DNA of 64,000 bases from the NCBI GenBank assembly GCA_009667805.1, contig CM019063.1, positions 86,145,877-86,209,876 on the forward strand, given 5' to 3'. A model generated the notes under the pieces. It did not search any database, was not told where the DNA came from, and saw only the letters and a program-made list of their open reading frames with translations. This DNA comes from Leptobrachium leishanense (lineage: Eukaryota > Chordata > Amphibia > Anura > Megophryidae). Position 1 is the first letter of the stretch. Every line of letters begins with the position of its first letter. Shown piece by piece: positions 1 through 10,133 of this stretch. A program made the position numbers and the translations under genes.

Positions 1-620
1 GATCACTAGATCCCAAATTTTCACCTACAACAACGTCCGATACCAAACCTCCATTTGTGAGTATTAAATCCAATATGGCCTCTTTACGGGTCGGCTCCTC
101 AACTACTTGTGTTAGAGATAATCCCAGTAGGGAGTTTAGAAGATTTGTACTCCTGGTGCACCCAGCTGTTTTGGTTTTCCAGTTCACATCAGGAAGATTA
201 AAGTCCCCCATGATAATAACTTCCCCTTCATTGCCGTTTTGGCTATTTCCTCAAGCAGCAGATTATCTAGCTCTTCTACTTGTCCAGGGGGTCTATAGAT
301 CACACCTACACGAGCTACTGTATGATTGCCAAATGTTAGCGTAACCCAAACTGACTCTATGTTCACCTCGCTCACTTTTATTTGGTTCGTTTTTATGTTG
401 TTTTTCACATACAGGGCCACTCCTCCTCTTCCTCCTTCTCTCTGTCTTTTCTATATAAAGAGTACCCCGGTATTGTTATGTCCCAGTTATTTTCTCACTG
501 AACCATGTCTCAGTAACCGCCACTAAATCTACTTTTTCAGCTGCCATCATTGCCTCCAGTTCATTGATTTTATTGACTAAACTGCGAGCATTTATAGACA
601 CGACTCTGAGCTTGTCATTT
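1..620 (-). pseudogene. CR1 LINE ORF2, endonuclease domain (partial, frameshifted)
   Basis: Minus-strand translation gives an apurinic-type (EEP) endonuclease as found at the N terminus of CR1-clade ORF2. An opening block reads SINARSLVNKINEL, followed by TETW with its conserved Glu, then VGVIYRPPG, then GDFNLPDVNW, then LDLILTN, ending at SSD where the window starts. The His that normally follows SD lies outside. Between about 210 and 420 the frame changes, so the domain is spread over at least two frames; one part is the open stretch 184-420. The product would nick target DNA for target-primed reverse transcription. It lies just downstream of the esterase ORF1 in the same orientation, as expected for CR1. 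Seen: motifs and frame breaks. Inferred: inactive copy whose RT lies upstream of the window. Confidence 0.85.
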
Positions 621-704
621 TTTTCCCCGCATGTTGCTTGCACCCTCCGATTTAGTTTTGGGGGACAATCAGGCAGATTGTTTTTTACCCTTTTGTCCCC
701 CCTC

Positions 705-1451
705 CTAGTTTAAATATTTCTTTGCGAAACCTTTGAACTTCTCACTGAGAACATATGTTCCCCTATGAGTAAGATGCAAACCATCTTTTTTATACAGTTC
801 CTTTCTGCTCCAATTAGAGCTATCATGGGACACAAAGCCAAATCCTTGCTCTCGACACCATTCCTGAAGCCACAAATTAAATTCCCTATTGCGCATCTGC
901 CTATCCTGAATGTTATGCACAGGCAAAACTTCAGAGAATGACACAGTGGATGCAATCTGCTGTATTTCACCTCCAAGAACACAAAAATCTTCCTTAATCT
1001 CAGAAACCTCATTGCTAGCCAAGTCATTTGTCCCTAGATGGACTAGAACATCCACTTCCCCTTGCTGCTTTGCTTGTTTGACAATATTGAGAATACGTCT
1101 CTTGTCTCTACGAGCAGTAGCCCCAGGAAGACATCTCACCAAACCACTACTCTCCAGCTCAACACCTCTTATGATAGAATCACCCAGCAACAATTGCCTT
1201 CTATCATGTCCCACCTTTTCCTTATTGTTCTTGGTTGCAGTCCTGCATACCTTAGGCATAGGGGATGGTGGTTCCTCAACTATGGTGTCTGAGCCTACTT
1301 CCGTCTCACCACTACACTCTGAAAGTGCCTCAAAAGAATTAAGAAGAGCCACAGACTGTGGGACATGCCTTCTATCCACAACTCTAAGTCTACCAGATCC
1401 TACAGTAGTCCACCTGTATATATATATATCATATAGAGCAGTGATCAACAA
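705..1451 (-). CDS. CR1 LINE ORF1, SGNH/GDSL esterase-like protein (5' truncated)
   Basis: 248 codons open. SGNH-hydrolase blocks are visible: GDSII with the nucleophile Ser at residues 90-92, Gly in CLPGATA near 110, HLGTNDL with the Asn near 142, and DGLHLTHRG with Asp223 and His226. All four catalytic-type residues (Ser, Gly, Asn, Asp/His) are kept. Many CR1-like LINEs carry an esterase of this kind in ORF1, proposed to act on lipid or help RNP trafficking. The first 30 or so residues come from TA-rich sequence next to a MITE and are probably not original, so the true N terminus (often a zinc finger in CR1) is lost. The endonuclease follows about 90 bp downstream on the same strand. Confidence 0.85.
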   Translation of the reverse strand: MLITALYDIYIYRWTTVGSGRLRVVDRRHVPQSVALLNSFEALSECSGETEVGSDTIVEEPPSPMPKVCRTATKNNKEKVGHDRRQLLLGDSIIRGVELESSGLVRCLPGATARRDKRRILNIVKQAKQQGEVDVLVHLGTNDLASNEVSEIKEDFCVLGGEIQQIASTVSFSEVLPVHNIQDRQMRNREFNLWLQEWCREQGFGFVSHDSSNWSRKELYKKDGLHLTHRGTYVLSEKFKGFAKKYLN

Positions 1452-1567
1452 CTATGGCCCTCTGGATGTTTTGGAACTATAACTCGCATGATGCTCACAG
1501 TCTCATTAGATTGGCAGAGACACATGGGACATGCAATTCCAAAACATCTTGAGGGCAGAGATCGCTG
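1439..1567. mobile_element. Short hAT-like MITE
   Basis: About 130 bp with inverted ends. The left end starts CAGTGATCAACAAC and continues GATGTTTTGGAA; the reverse complement of the right end starts CAGCGATC and continues GATGTTTTGGAA. The CAG start is hAT-like. No clear 8-bp target duplication remains. It abuts the truncated 5' end of the CR1 copy. Confidence 0.5.
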
Positions 1568-1572
1568 ACCCC

Positions 1573-2950
1573 TTATCTAGAAGCATTTAGAATTTCCTCC
1601 CCTTCAGGTGACCTTGAAATGTGATTGAAATTTGAAAATATAGTTTGAAATACAACATTAAATAGTGTGACATGGCAATTCTGTATAACATGATGACTAC
1701 TACTAGAAAGCAATAAGCTTTCATTTAATTAATTTCATTAAAATTCACCTCATTGTTACATCGACTCAGTTTTATATTTCAAGCCATCAATCAGAGATGG
1801 TAGCCACAGAACCATAAGCAGGGTTTTATACCTATACGGCAAATATACGCTCGAATGAAGTTAAGTTCCAAAGCTCAGAAAAAATACCGAAAGTGAATCA
1901 GTGGAATGAAACATCACTAACAACATAAGCATGATTCCATAGTTTTCTGTGTTATGGAAAATAAATGGTAGTTATGAAGGAAACAAAGTATTATAAATAA
2001 TTATTGTTCAAGAAATGCAGATGTTTCATTTGGACATATTGAACACATAAACCATATTTCTCTTCAGTTTTTCCTTTGTATATTTTAATATTCTAGTCAT
2101 TTAAATGTAAACAGAGAATTCATTGTTTAGTCTGTATTTTCAAAATAGTGCATTTATCTATTTCCACTAACCCAGCATGACAACTACTACTGCTACATAC
2201 TGACACACATCTACACATGCTCTGCCATCCTATGGGATATGGGATGGGGTGCTCATTTAAACTGCTGTGATCCCATCATTCAAGTTCATCAGACTATTAT
2301 TATATATGGTTCGGAAGCAAATCTTTAACAGAATACCAGTAGGATTTTTGTCCCTACACCGCTCATCCCTATAGCTCTTCGGGCACCTAGAAAAATATTA
2401 CTGATGTTACGTGTATACCTTTTTTAAGTAAGTGTCAGACAGAATGAATATTTTATTTTTCTGGACATAACATTGTATTTATTATTAACTTTTACCTACT
2501 TAGGCAATAGGCTTCCATTACCTCTTGTCGCTATAACGCCTTTCCTTTCTAGATTGTAAATTCCCTATCAAACGGGTTCTTCCATTCCTCTTTCTATCGA
2601 GCTGTGTCTTGTTCAAATATACAGTATTTACATCTTGAGGAAAGCCAACATGCTAAAACTTTGCAGTTCATTTTCATCCAATGAACCCCTCTGGTTAAAG
2701 GACATTGAGTGTCTGGAGGTTGTTTGCTCAGGGAATGTGCTGCCACCCACCAATATTGTAAGGGATTGCTTCTCTGTGTGAGTAACGTGAGACCATTCTA
2801 CCAAGAATCAACAGGAAAAAGTGAATGTGGTTGCATTCACCATAGGAGCAGGCTACTGGAAACACTCACCATGGACCTAACCAACAATGAATATCCAGAT
2901 GGAAAATGGTTGGATATTTGAGCTAATAGCCTTCAGCTCCCCATAAGAAC
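1573..2950. other. AT-rich spacer without recognisable gene
   Basis: No coding domain, structured RNA or inverted-repeat element could be recognised. Short open frames, for example 2709-2921, have no familiar motif and sit in ordinary AT-rich sequence. Confidence 0.6.
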
Positions 2951-3275
2951 TACAGGTTGAGAATCCCTTGTCTAGAAGTCTAATATACGGAAACTCAAAA
3001 AAACTGAATTTTCGGCACTGTGGATTTTAGCATTTCTTACGAAGCCCCGCTGTTGTCAGGAAGAAAAAAAATAATTAAAGGGTGGCCACAATTTATTAGG
3101 TAGTGGGGAGGATCTACTAAATTGTTTCCACGTTTTAAATATTTTATTTACTAGCGTACGCACTAGTTACCCTATCTCTGCGCAGACTAAAGAGACAAAT
3201 TAAAATTAAAATAAAATCTGGTGTTTTTCATTTCATAAGGGAATATAGATGGGGCATATTCAAATTGACATTTTC

Positions 3276-3312
3276 CTTGAGAAAATCACTTGAGGGCGAC
3301 GAAACGCGTCGG
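3276..3312 (+). ncRNA. Degenerate hammerhead-like core of a Penelope-like element
   Basis: Plus strand: TTGAGAA, then a weak stem, then CGAAACGCGTCGG. This follows the pattern CUGANGA - stem II - GAAACGCGU, but C3 is U and G8 is A, and stem II is imperfect. It is followed directly by an (AT)n tract, as at other Penelope-like loci here. Probably not catalytic. Confidence 0.4.
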
Positions 3313-3332
3313 ATATATATATATATATATAT
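3313..3332. repeat. (AT)n microsatellite
   Basis: Uninterrupted AT dinucleotides directly after the hammerhead-like motif. Confidence 0.9.
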
Positions 3333-3335
3333 TTG

Positions 3336-3477
3336 GTTTATTATTGCAGAAGCCATTTGCACATCACAGCAATTCAAAGAACTGCATCCCAGAGCTCATG
3401 TGCCACATTCCCCATATGCAGCAAGGTAAAATATGCTAATGACATCTGTCTCAGTTTTTTGCATCCTGGGTCTGTTT

Positions 3478-3480
<3 letters not shown>
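3336..3480. repeat. Penelope-associated repeat R
   Basis: About 145 bp running from 'tattattgcagaagcc' to 'gggtctgtttta'. An inverted, diverged copy lies at 26630-26699 plus 29987-30055, where a solo LTR splits it. Its position between the hammerhead-like motif and an (AT)n tract suggests it belongs to the Penelope-like element. Confidence 0.55.
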
Positions 3481-3527
<47 letters not shown>

Positions 3528-3530
3528 TCA
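3476..3530. repeat. (AT)n microsatellite
   Basis: About 50 bp of AT/TA dinucleotides. Apparent reading frames over it (YIYIYI repeats) are artefacts. Confidence 0.95.
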
Positions 3531-3686
3531 CAACAACCCGCAACACAGAGACGTCTTAAAAATATATAACATTTTTTATTGTAGTTCAACATTTCAGTTT
3601 ATTAAGGTGATAAAAGTCCCTGTGTGGACTGAAACGTTGAACTACAATAAAGAATTTTATATATTTTTAAGAAGTCTCTGTGTTTC
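3531..3686. repeat. Penelope-like palindrome with hammerhead-like core
   Basis: Two inverted arms face each other. The left arm reads 'caacaacccgcaacacagag...' through 'ttgtagttcaac'. The right arm reads 'gttgaactacaataaag...' through 'agtctctgtgtttcggg', and its last bases (ttgttgtgaa) continue at 6570 after the LTR element. At about 3615-3645 a plus-strand core reads GTGATAA, stem AGTCC/GGACT, then GAAACG: a hammerhead arrangement with C3 and G8 altered. Confidence 0.6.
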
Positions 3687-3691
3687 GGGTG

Positions 3692-4215
3692 TGTGACAAG
3701 GGTCCTCCTTCAACCACGTCTTCTAGGGCAGTAATTGTAGCGAGACAGCAGGTCTTTTGTAAAAACCAGTGAAGTTTATTTTTACCTTCAGAAAGGTGCA
3801 CAGCAAACAGTGGCAACTCGTGCTCCACAGCAACACAGCAATTCTGTAATGTAGCAAGTTCAACAGATACAGTGATACGGCAGTTCACTCTGGTGGGTCC
3901 TCACCCACCCCCTTTTTACACTCTGCAGGATCAGCTTCCTCTTGTTTCTTTTTAAACCCTTCCTGGTGGACCACACCTACAGTCCTAGCTGACCCTGCTA
4001 ATACCTGGTCTGGAAGTGATCCAGGTTGTTGGGATAGCGGCCCGCCCTTCACTCCACTACCCCAACCCCAGGGACCCATAACACACTTTCCTGGGAGCCC
4101 CGTTGCTCCACACACTCACAAAACCAACAGTCTCCCTGGGGTTCTTTTAAACGCAGTGTACCAGGCCTGGTCTCAGGTATCTCCCATTCAATACCAAGCC
4201 CTGCTTCCTATCACA
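3692..4215 (-). repeat. 3' LTR of the Gmr1-like element
   Basis: On the minus strand it starts TGTGATAGGAAGC and ends CTTGTCACA, giving short inverted ends TGTGA/TCACA. A polypurine tract (GAGGGGGAGGG on the minus strand, about 4216-4232) lies directly upstream, as needed for plus-strand priming. The pol frame runs into the LTR and stops at 4147. Confidence 0.85.
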
Positions 4216-6477
4216 CACCCTCCCCCTCAGCTCAGAGCCATCGGGAGGAGCGACCACAGACAGCAACGCATGTACTCGAGACAGCCCATCAATGTTACCC
4301 TGTAGCAGGCCAGCCCGGTGCTCCACAGTAAAGTTGAAAGGCTGCAGGCTGAGGAACCACCTGGTGACTCTCGCATTCGTCTCCTTGTTCTGACTCATCC
4401 ACGCGAGGGGAGCATGGTCAGTGACCAGCCTGAACCTCCTCCCCAACAGGTAGTACCTCAGGGTCTCCAAAGCCCACTTAATGGCAAGGCACTCCTTCTC
4501 CACGACAGAATAGTTCTTCTCCCTCGGCAACAGCTTTCTGCTGAGGAAAAGAACAGGGTGCTCTTCACCCTGATAGTCCTGGGAGAGGACCGCCCCCAAG
4601 CCAGCCTCGGAGGCATCAGTCTGCACCACGAAATCCTTAGTAAAATCAGGGGACACCAAAACGGGATAGGCACATAGGGCCTCCTTCAAACCAGTAAAAG
4701 CGTTTTCCGTCTCAGGAGACCATTTCACCATTATGGGGGCTCTCGCTTTCGTGAGATCTGTCAGGGGCGCAGCTATCGTAGCAAAATTTGGTATGAACCT
4801 CCTGTAGTAGCCGGTCAGCCCAAGAAACGCCCTCACCTGTTTTTTCGTCAATGGCTGCGGCCGGTTTTGTATAGCCTCAACCTTAGTAGCTTGAGGCTTG
4901 ACCAATCCCTTACCGATGGTATAGCCCAAGTACTTCGCTTCCTCCAGACCAATGGTACTTTTTGCAGGGTTGGCCACTAGGCCAGCCGCCCGCACAGCAT
5001 CAAGCACCCTCTGAACTTTCGGAAGGTGGGTTTCCCAATCCGTACTAAAAACTACCACATCATCCAAGTATGCAGCAGCGTAGCGGGCATGGGGTTTCAA
5101 AACCCTATCCATCAGCCTCTGAAACGTGGCTGGGGCCCCGTGCAAACCGAATGGCAACACCGTATATTGAAACAAGCCCTGGGGGGTTGAAAAGGCAGTT
5201 TTTTCCTTTGCTTGCTCAGTGAGTGGCACTTGCCAATATCCCTTCGTCAAGTCAATGGTTGTGAGAAAACGCGCTTTCCCCAGCCTCTCAATCAGCTCAT
5301 CAACCCTAGGCATCGGATAGCTGTCAAATTTAGAAATACTGTTTAACTTACGGAAATCATTACAAAACCTTATTGACCCATCCGGTTTGGGGACAAGCAC
5401 AATGGGACTGTTCCACTCACTATGAGACTCCTCTATCACCCCTAGTTTTAGCATTTTCTTCACCTCTATCTCTATAGCTTGTCTACGGGCCTCTGGAACC
5501 CTATAAGGTTTCAGACAGGCTTTCTTCCCTGGCTCGGTTATAATATCGTGTTTCATTATTTTGGTCCTCCATGGTATCGCCGAGAACACCTCCCGGTTCC
5601 TTCTGAGAAACTCGTTAACCTCAGCCTTCTGGTGTACAGAGAGGGTGTCAGAAAGGCTTACCTCAGGCTCAGTGAGAGGGAGGTCTGAAGGCCTCATGAC
5701 CACTAAGACCTCTCTATCCATCCACGGTTTTAACAGGTTTAAATGGTAAATCTGCTCAGGTTTTCTCCTTCCAGGTTGGCTCACTTTATAATTAACATCA
5801 CCCACTTTGTCAATTATTTCATAGGGGCCCTGCCAGGTAGCCAAAAATGTATTTTCTACAGTGGGGACCAGGACCAATACCCTATCCCCAGGTTGAAACA
5901 CTCTGAGCCGGGCATTCTTATTGTAACTGTACCTTTGGGCTTCTTGGGCCTTTCTCATATGTTCTCTAACCAGGGGTATGACCGCTTCCATGCGCTCCTG
6001 CATCTGAGATATATGTTCCACGACACTGTGGTAGGGTGTCGTCTCCTGTACCCAGGTCTCTTTAACAACATCCAGCAGACCTCTGGGATGTCGGCCATAT
6101 AATAACTCAAACGGGGAGAAGCCCGTAGAGGCCTGGGGAACCTCCCGGATAGAGAACATTAAATAGGGTAGTAAAAGGTCCCAATTCCTGCCATCTTTAT
6201 CAATGACCTTTCTCAGCATACTCTTAAGGGTCTTGTTAAACCGCTCCACTAACCCATCAGTTTGCGGGTGATATACCGAGGTCCTTAGTTGTTTAATGCC
6301 CATTTGCTTACATAATTCCCTCATAACTCTGGACATAAATGGGGTCCCCTGGTCCGTTAGTATCTCTTTTGGTATCCCCACCCTGCTAAACATTAGCATG
6401 AGCTCTTTGGCTATTGATTTGGCAGAGCTATTACGCAGGGTCATCGCTTCCGGGTATCGTGTCGCGTAATCAATCAC
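4147..6477 (-). CDS. Gmr1-type pol fragment: integrase - RT - RNase H
   Basis: 776 codons, no stop. Order of domains: integrase catalytic core with Asp42 (TDQG) and Glu78 (VERF) at the D-35-E spacing, a GPYE-type C-terminal integrase module near 200-250, then RT with TIDLTKGYW (Asp409) and YLDD at 470-473, then RNase H with Asp621 (TDAS), Glu near 660 and Asp687 (TDHA). The zinc-binding HHCC region and the first catalytic Asp of integrase are missing because the internal deletion joins the LTR remnant just upstream of this frame. Integrase preceding RT marks it as Gmr1-like. The long open frame suggests recent insertion. It cannot encode a complete pol and has no gag. Confidence 0.92.
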   Translation of the reverse strand: MIDYATRYPEAMTLRNSSAKSIAKELMLMFSRVGIPKEILTDQGTPFMSRVMRELCKQMGIKQLRTSVYHPQTDGLVERFNKTLKSMLRKVIDKDGRNWDLLLPYLMFSIREVPQASTGFSPFELLYGRHPRGLLDVVKETWVQETTPYHSVVEHISQMQERMEAVIPLVREHMRKAQEAQRYSYNKNARLRVFQPGDRVLVLVPTVENTFLATWQGPYEIIDKVGDVNYKVSQPGRRKPEQIYHLNLLKPWMDREVLVVMRPSDLPLTEPEVSLSDTLSVHQKAEVNEFLRRNREVFSAIPWRTKIMKHDIITEPGKKACLKPYRVPEARRQAIEIEVKKMLKLGVIEESHSEWNSPIVLVPKPDGSIRFCNDFRKLNSISKFDSYPMPRVDELIERLGKARFLTTIDLTKGYWQVPLTEQAKEKTAFSTPQGLFQYTVLPFGLHGAPATFQRLMDRVLKPHARYAAAYLDDVVVFSTDWETHLPKVQRVLDAVRAAGLVANPAKSTIGLEEAKYLGYTIGKGLVKPQATKVEAIQNRPQPLTKKQVRAFLGLTGYYRRFIPNFATIAAPLTDLTKARAPIMVKWSPETENAFTGLKEALCAYPVLVSPDFTKDFVVQTDASEAGLGAVLSQDYQGEEHPVLFLSRKLLPREKNYSVVEKECLAIKWALETLRYYLLGRRFRLVTDHAPLAWMSQNKETNARVTRWFLSLQPFNFTVEHRAGLLQGNIDGLSRVHALLSVVAPPDGSELRGRVCDRKQGLVLNGRYLRPGLVHCV

Positions 6478-6491
6478 GTGTCGCGTGTTGC

Positions 6492-6566
6492 GTTCTTTTA
6501 AACGCAGTGTACCAGGCCTGGTCTCAGGTATCTCCCATTCAATACCTAGCCCTGCTTCCTATCACA
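6492..6566 (-). repeat. 5' LTR remnant (75 bp) of the Gmr1-like element
   Basis: Matches 4141-4215 at 74 of 75 positions; the single difference is in 'tacc(a/t)agcc'. The outer edge (CTATCACA) is the true LTR end. The inner edge is the deletion breakpoint with integrase-coding DNA. Confidence 0.9.
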
Positions 6567-6667
6567 GGTTGTTGTGAAGATTTATAAAGTGGCATCCAGT
6601 TCCCAACAGCATTTGATGGAATACAGACGGAGTGCGGAGACCATGGATGAGATATATATATATATGA

Positions 6668-6889
6668 CCAAAATCCAGACGCACACGGAGACTTCTTTTC
6701 TAAAGTTTAATTAAAATAAAACTTTATTCTGGCATCAAATTTCAACGTTACAGTCCCCAGAGGGACTTTCCTCAGGAGGAAAGTCCCTCTGGGGACTTAA
6801 ACGTTGAAATTTGATGCCAGAATAAAGTTTTATTTTATTTAAACTTTGAAAAGAAGTCTCCGTGTGCGTCTGGATTTTGGTCTCTTATC
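6668..6889. repeat. Penelope-like palindrome with hammerhead-like core
   Basis: Two roughly 110-bp arms (6668-6779 and 6780-6889) are near-perfect inverted copies, from 'ccaaaatccagacgcac' on one side to 'gtgcgtctggattttgg' on the other. Minus-strand core at about 6738-6777: CTGAGGA, stem AGTCCC-TCTG-GGGACT, then GTAACG. The CUGANGA box is perfect but A13 is U, so it is probably inactive. Short (AT)n tracts flank it at 6652-6665 and 6961-6974. Confidence 0.65.
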
Positions 6890-7584
6890 TACCTGCAGCT
6901 GGATTAACTGCACCGGAGCAAGAAATTTTCGGTATGTGGAGTGCGGGTCCTCTTGACCCTTTATATATATATATAATCTCCTATTTTAAATCTTGTTATT
7001 AAACTGATGGTTTTACTATCCTCTGTATCCAGCCTATTTCTTTCCACCATAGGGAATGAAAAGGTTCCATTTTCTGACCGGACTGGTACCAGTAGATCCA
7101 GCATTGTGGAGGAGGCTGAATATATATGGTTTATGTGCCTGACTTATCCCTTTATTCTGTGAGCATTTCTGAAGCAGGGGTTTATAGTCAATTGTGATTG
7201 CAGTACTGCTCTATGTGTTTATTCTTTGTTTTGTATAGAGTGATCCCTGTTCTATCAATTTATTCTTGCTGCCACTTAGGAACCTGGCTCCTTATTGCTG
7301 CCCCAGAGTGCGGCACACGCTGGGAGCCTCTAGGCAGCCTTTGCATCTGATATTCTGTAAGGAGTCTCGGAGACTCCGAGCAGCATGTCCTCAGAGTAAC
7401 CCTGTACAGCACTTCCAGCATGTGTACGCATTGGTGGCTGCAGCAGCAAGGGGTTGGCGGCTCTCCCTGCTGCAATCTCCTTCCTCTAAAACATCACATT
7501 CTCCTGGAATCTGAAATCCGTGAGAATTCCGAAATCTGGAATGCTCAGGGTCCAAGGCATTCTGGATAAGGGGTTCTCAACCCA

Positions 7585-8544
7585 TATATTATTATTTATG
7601 TTCCATGTTCCCCTGTGTTACATCCGTATCACCATAGAGGTCTTCAGACCTTCATTTTAATTTATGAAATAAAAGAATATCTTTCTGTAATTTCAAACAT
7701 TCAAACCTCTTATCCTGTAAAACATAACGAAATAATAACCACTTTGCATATTGTGCAAAATATTCATTTAAACCTCATTTATGAGTGCCTCTAAGGTTCC
7801 TCGCTGTAACCATTATTATTGAGGGCCAGACGAGTGTGCAAACAGTTAATATTTAAAATGTTTTGAAAGCATTTCCATATCCCACCACATATAAGGTAAA
7901 CAATAATACATATGAAACAGTTTATGTAGTGCTCAACTTCCTCGGGTATGAAAATAATATATTTCTTTATAAGACTATCACCACATTAATGTTTCATAAG
8001 AACTGGTGTTTGTACCTCAATGCACTTTACTTTATTGCATTTCCATAAATTTTATTAAGAAGCCAAATATATTCTATAATAAAAGTCTGACTAAATTAAA
8101 TACATGGATAAAGGAATGCACACAGCTGTTTGTAACAGACGTGCATTCCTTGACAGAGTAAATGTTTCTTTACTGTCACTGAATTGTTTGTATTATTTAT
8201 GGTCCTTCCCTATCCTGCATTAGGTCTTTTAAAAAAAATATCGGGACAGTCATAACAATGTCACAAGTAACAATAATGAACACAAATTTTAGGGTTCCTC
8301 TGAGAAATCAAAACCTGAAACACTCTAAGACACAACATGTTACTCTTTTTTTTCTCTCTTCCATCATTTGCCTTCTGCTATTCACTACAAAGGGGTTTAT
8401 TCAAACTCTTTCACTCAATTTGCCAACTCTGCGGTGAAGTCAGCATTAACCGCAGGGTTCCCGAAGTGCGCCGAATCGATCCGCCGAACGTTGTCGAATC
8501 CAACTTCCAATTCTCAAATTGCTCTATGTCTTTATAAATTCTGA
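7585..8544. other. AT-rich spacer
   Basis: Nothing recognisable apart from short A/T runs. Open frames are short and without motifs. Confidence 0.6.
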
Positions 8545-9237
8545 GGGCTAATTACAATCTTGCGCAAAAAGCCTCGCGCAAAGCGATTTTTTTCTGCGCC
8601 AAACTGTAAACTTTTGCATGCGCAAATCACTGCTGGAATTACAATCATCACGGCTTTTTTCATCCGCCGATCAATTACAGTACGCGCACAAATGCAGGCG
8701 CAGTGTCGTCTTGCGCAAAAATCTTTGCGCGTGCAATTTTTTGGCACCCATTCAGCCAATCAAAATGAAGAAACACACCTATCAAACGTAACTGAATTGC
8801 ATCTGCCAGAGGCATCGGAGACAGGTTCTGCGTTTATGATGCAAAATGAGCTCATATATGCTACAGTAATAACACACACACACCTGCCATCATCCATTAT
8901 ATTATTGCTGCATTCCTTTTTATGTGTCGCTTTTTTTTTGGGTTAGCCAGGTTGTTCAGATTTGCCGTTACCATCAGCTTTTAGGAGTTGCTAAAATTAT
9001 GCGTGCAAAGGCCATGCGGTAATTACCGCGAATAGATTGTAATACCATCCTCGTACCAGCGCACATTCTCATTTGCGCTCACAATGTTAAGTATAGGACG
9101 TGCGAAGTACAGTAAGCTCACGCAGGGTTCGCGCAGGTTCACCTGCGTTAGACGAATTAGGTGCAAATATTTTACCCCTCGCATTAATGTTTTTTTGCGC
9201 CGGCGCAAAGGTTTGCGTGAAGATTGTAATTTAGCCC
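8545..9237. mobile_element. GCGC-rich MITE (GGGCYNATTACA family), copy 1
   Basis: Ends are inverted: GGGCTAATTACAATC on the left and GATTGTAATTTAGCCC on the right, flanked by TGA and TAA. The interior is rich in GCGCAAA-type words, unlike the AT-rich surroundings. Related copies: 18834-19554, 36357-37002, 53069-53791, 57114-64000. A 3-bp duplication and GGG start suggest PIF/Harbinger, but no transposase is present. Confidence 0.7.
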
Positions 9238-10133
9238 TAAAAGTCTAAAACATTTAAAATAAGTGCAGGCTATTTATTTCTATTTGTTTCACGAGCTTCC
9301 GCAAATTTCTTGCCTTGTCCCCGTCTCTCCCAAGTCATCGGCATGCGAAGAATTCTCTGCACACTCAGTGAATTGCTCCTGCTTTCGGCTCTTTATGTTC
9401 TTACTTTAGGTTTTGGATATTTCTTATTTGGTTCAAGATGAAGCACATGAAAACTAAGTTTGTGATGATTAAAGTAATATTTATATAAGTAATAAATGTT
9501 ACATGTGTGCACACCTTAAAATATGGGCCTTTGGGGCATGCAATTTAAATTGGCAGAGAGTAAGAATATCCTGTGCTTATGTGTTTCTTTGCGAATGTTT
9601 TTAATGCAACAGAAGCGTTGTAAGTGTATCAGCAGGAGCTATTATCATTGGGAATTAAATGAGAGCTCCAACTGTTTTTCCAGACGTATCCCTAAACTCA
9701 TTGAGTAAAATACATTAGTTCTTTCCAAGAAATAAAGGAGGGTCTTTCCCAGAGAGGAGTGGGAGCAAGTGATAATCATCACATCTGTTATTTCTCTTCC
9801 TTATAGCAGTTCTCAAATGGAAGATACGTAACCTTTTGCTGGAATTGCCACCATCACCTGTATGTATGGATTAAGTCACACTGCAATTGTAACATTATTA
9901 CTCTACTCAATAGTACTCTAATCTAATCAAAATTTGGTTGTAGTCAATTCTTGAATGAGTTACAAACATACTGACACTAAAATCTGTTTGTAATAAATGT
10001 TAAAAATGATTTTTTTTTCATTAATTGATTCAGACCATTGGTTTTTCGGTCTTAGTTACAGTAATGAGGGGATGGGTGGGTGTTTTCTGTTTTCAAACTT
10101 GATTTTGATTCGGTTAAAAACTATACTATACAT
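9238..10133. other. AT-rich spacer
   Basis: No gene, inverted-repeat element or recognisable retroelement piece was found. Confidence 0.6.

Larger units (their letters stand above)
3687..6571 (-). mobile_element. Gmr1-like Ty3/gypsy LTR retrotransposon, internally deleted
   Basis: Complete insertion with 5-bp target duplication GGGTG (3687-3691) / GGTTG (6567-6571). A 524-bp 3' LTR lies at 3692-4215 (TGTGA...TCACA ends). The 5' side keeps only the first 75 bp of the LTR (6492-6566), 74/75 identical to 4141-4215. One deletion has removed the rest of the 5' LTR, primer site, gag, protease and the start of integrase. The pol order is integrase then RT then RNase H, which is characteristic of the Gmr1 group (first known from cod) and differs from ordinary Ty3/gypsy elements. 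The target was the arm of a Penelope-like palindrome. Confidence 0.88.
2953..7584. mobile_element. Tigger-like (pogo/Tc1-mariner) element, split by nested insertions
   Basis: The left end reads TA then CAGGTTGAGAATCCCTT; the right end, reverse complemented, reads TA then TGGGTTGAGAACCCCTTATCC. These are Tigger-type terminal repeats with a TA target. Further in, both sides hold the typical 'gaaatcc.gaat' inverted stretches (about 2990-3020 and 7510-7560). No transposase is visible, so this was a non-autonomous copy. Most of the 4.6 kb is later insertions: Penelope-like palindromes and a Gmr1-like LTR element. An 85-bp internal stretch at about 3090-3175 recurs at 34217-34305. Confidence 0.6.

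Noticed and set aside
3333..3696. Open frames full of YIYIYI
   Set aside because: They translate an (AT)n microsatellite on both strands.
4318..6102. Plus-strand frames of 62-119 codons over the Gmr1 pol
   Set aside because: Antisense shadows of the minus-strand pol frame.
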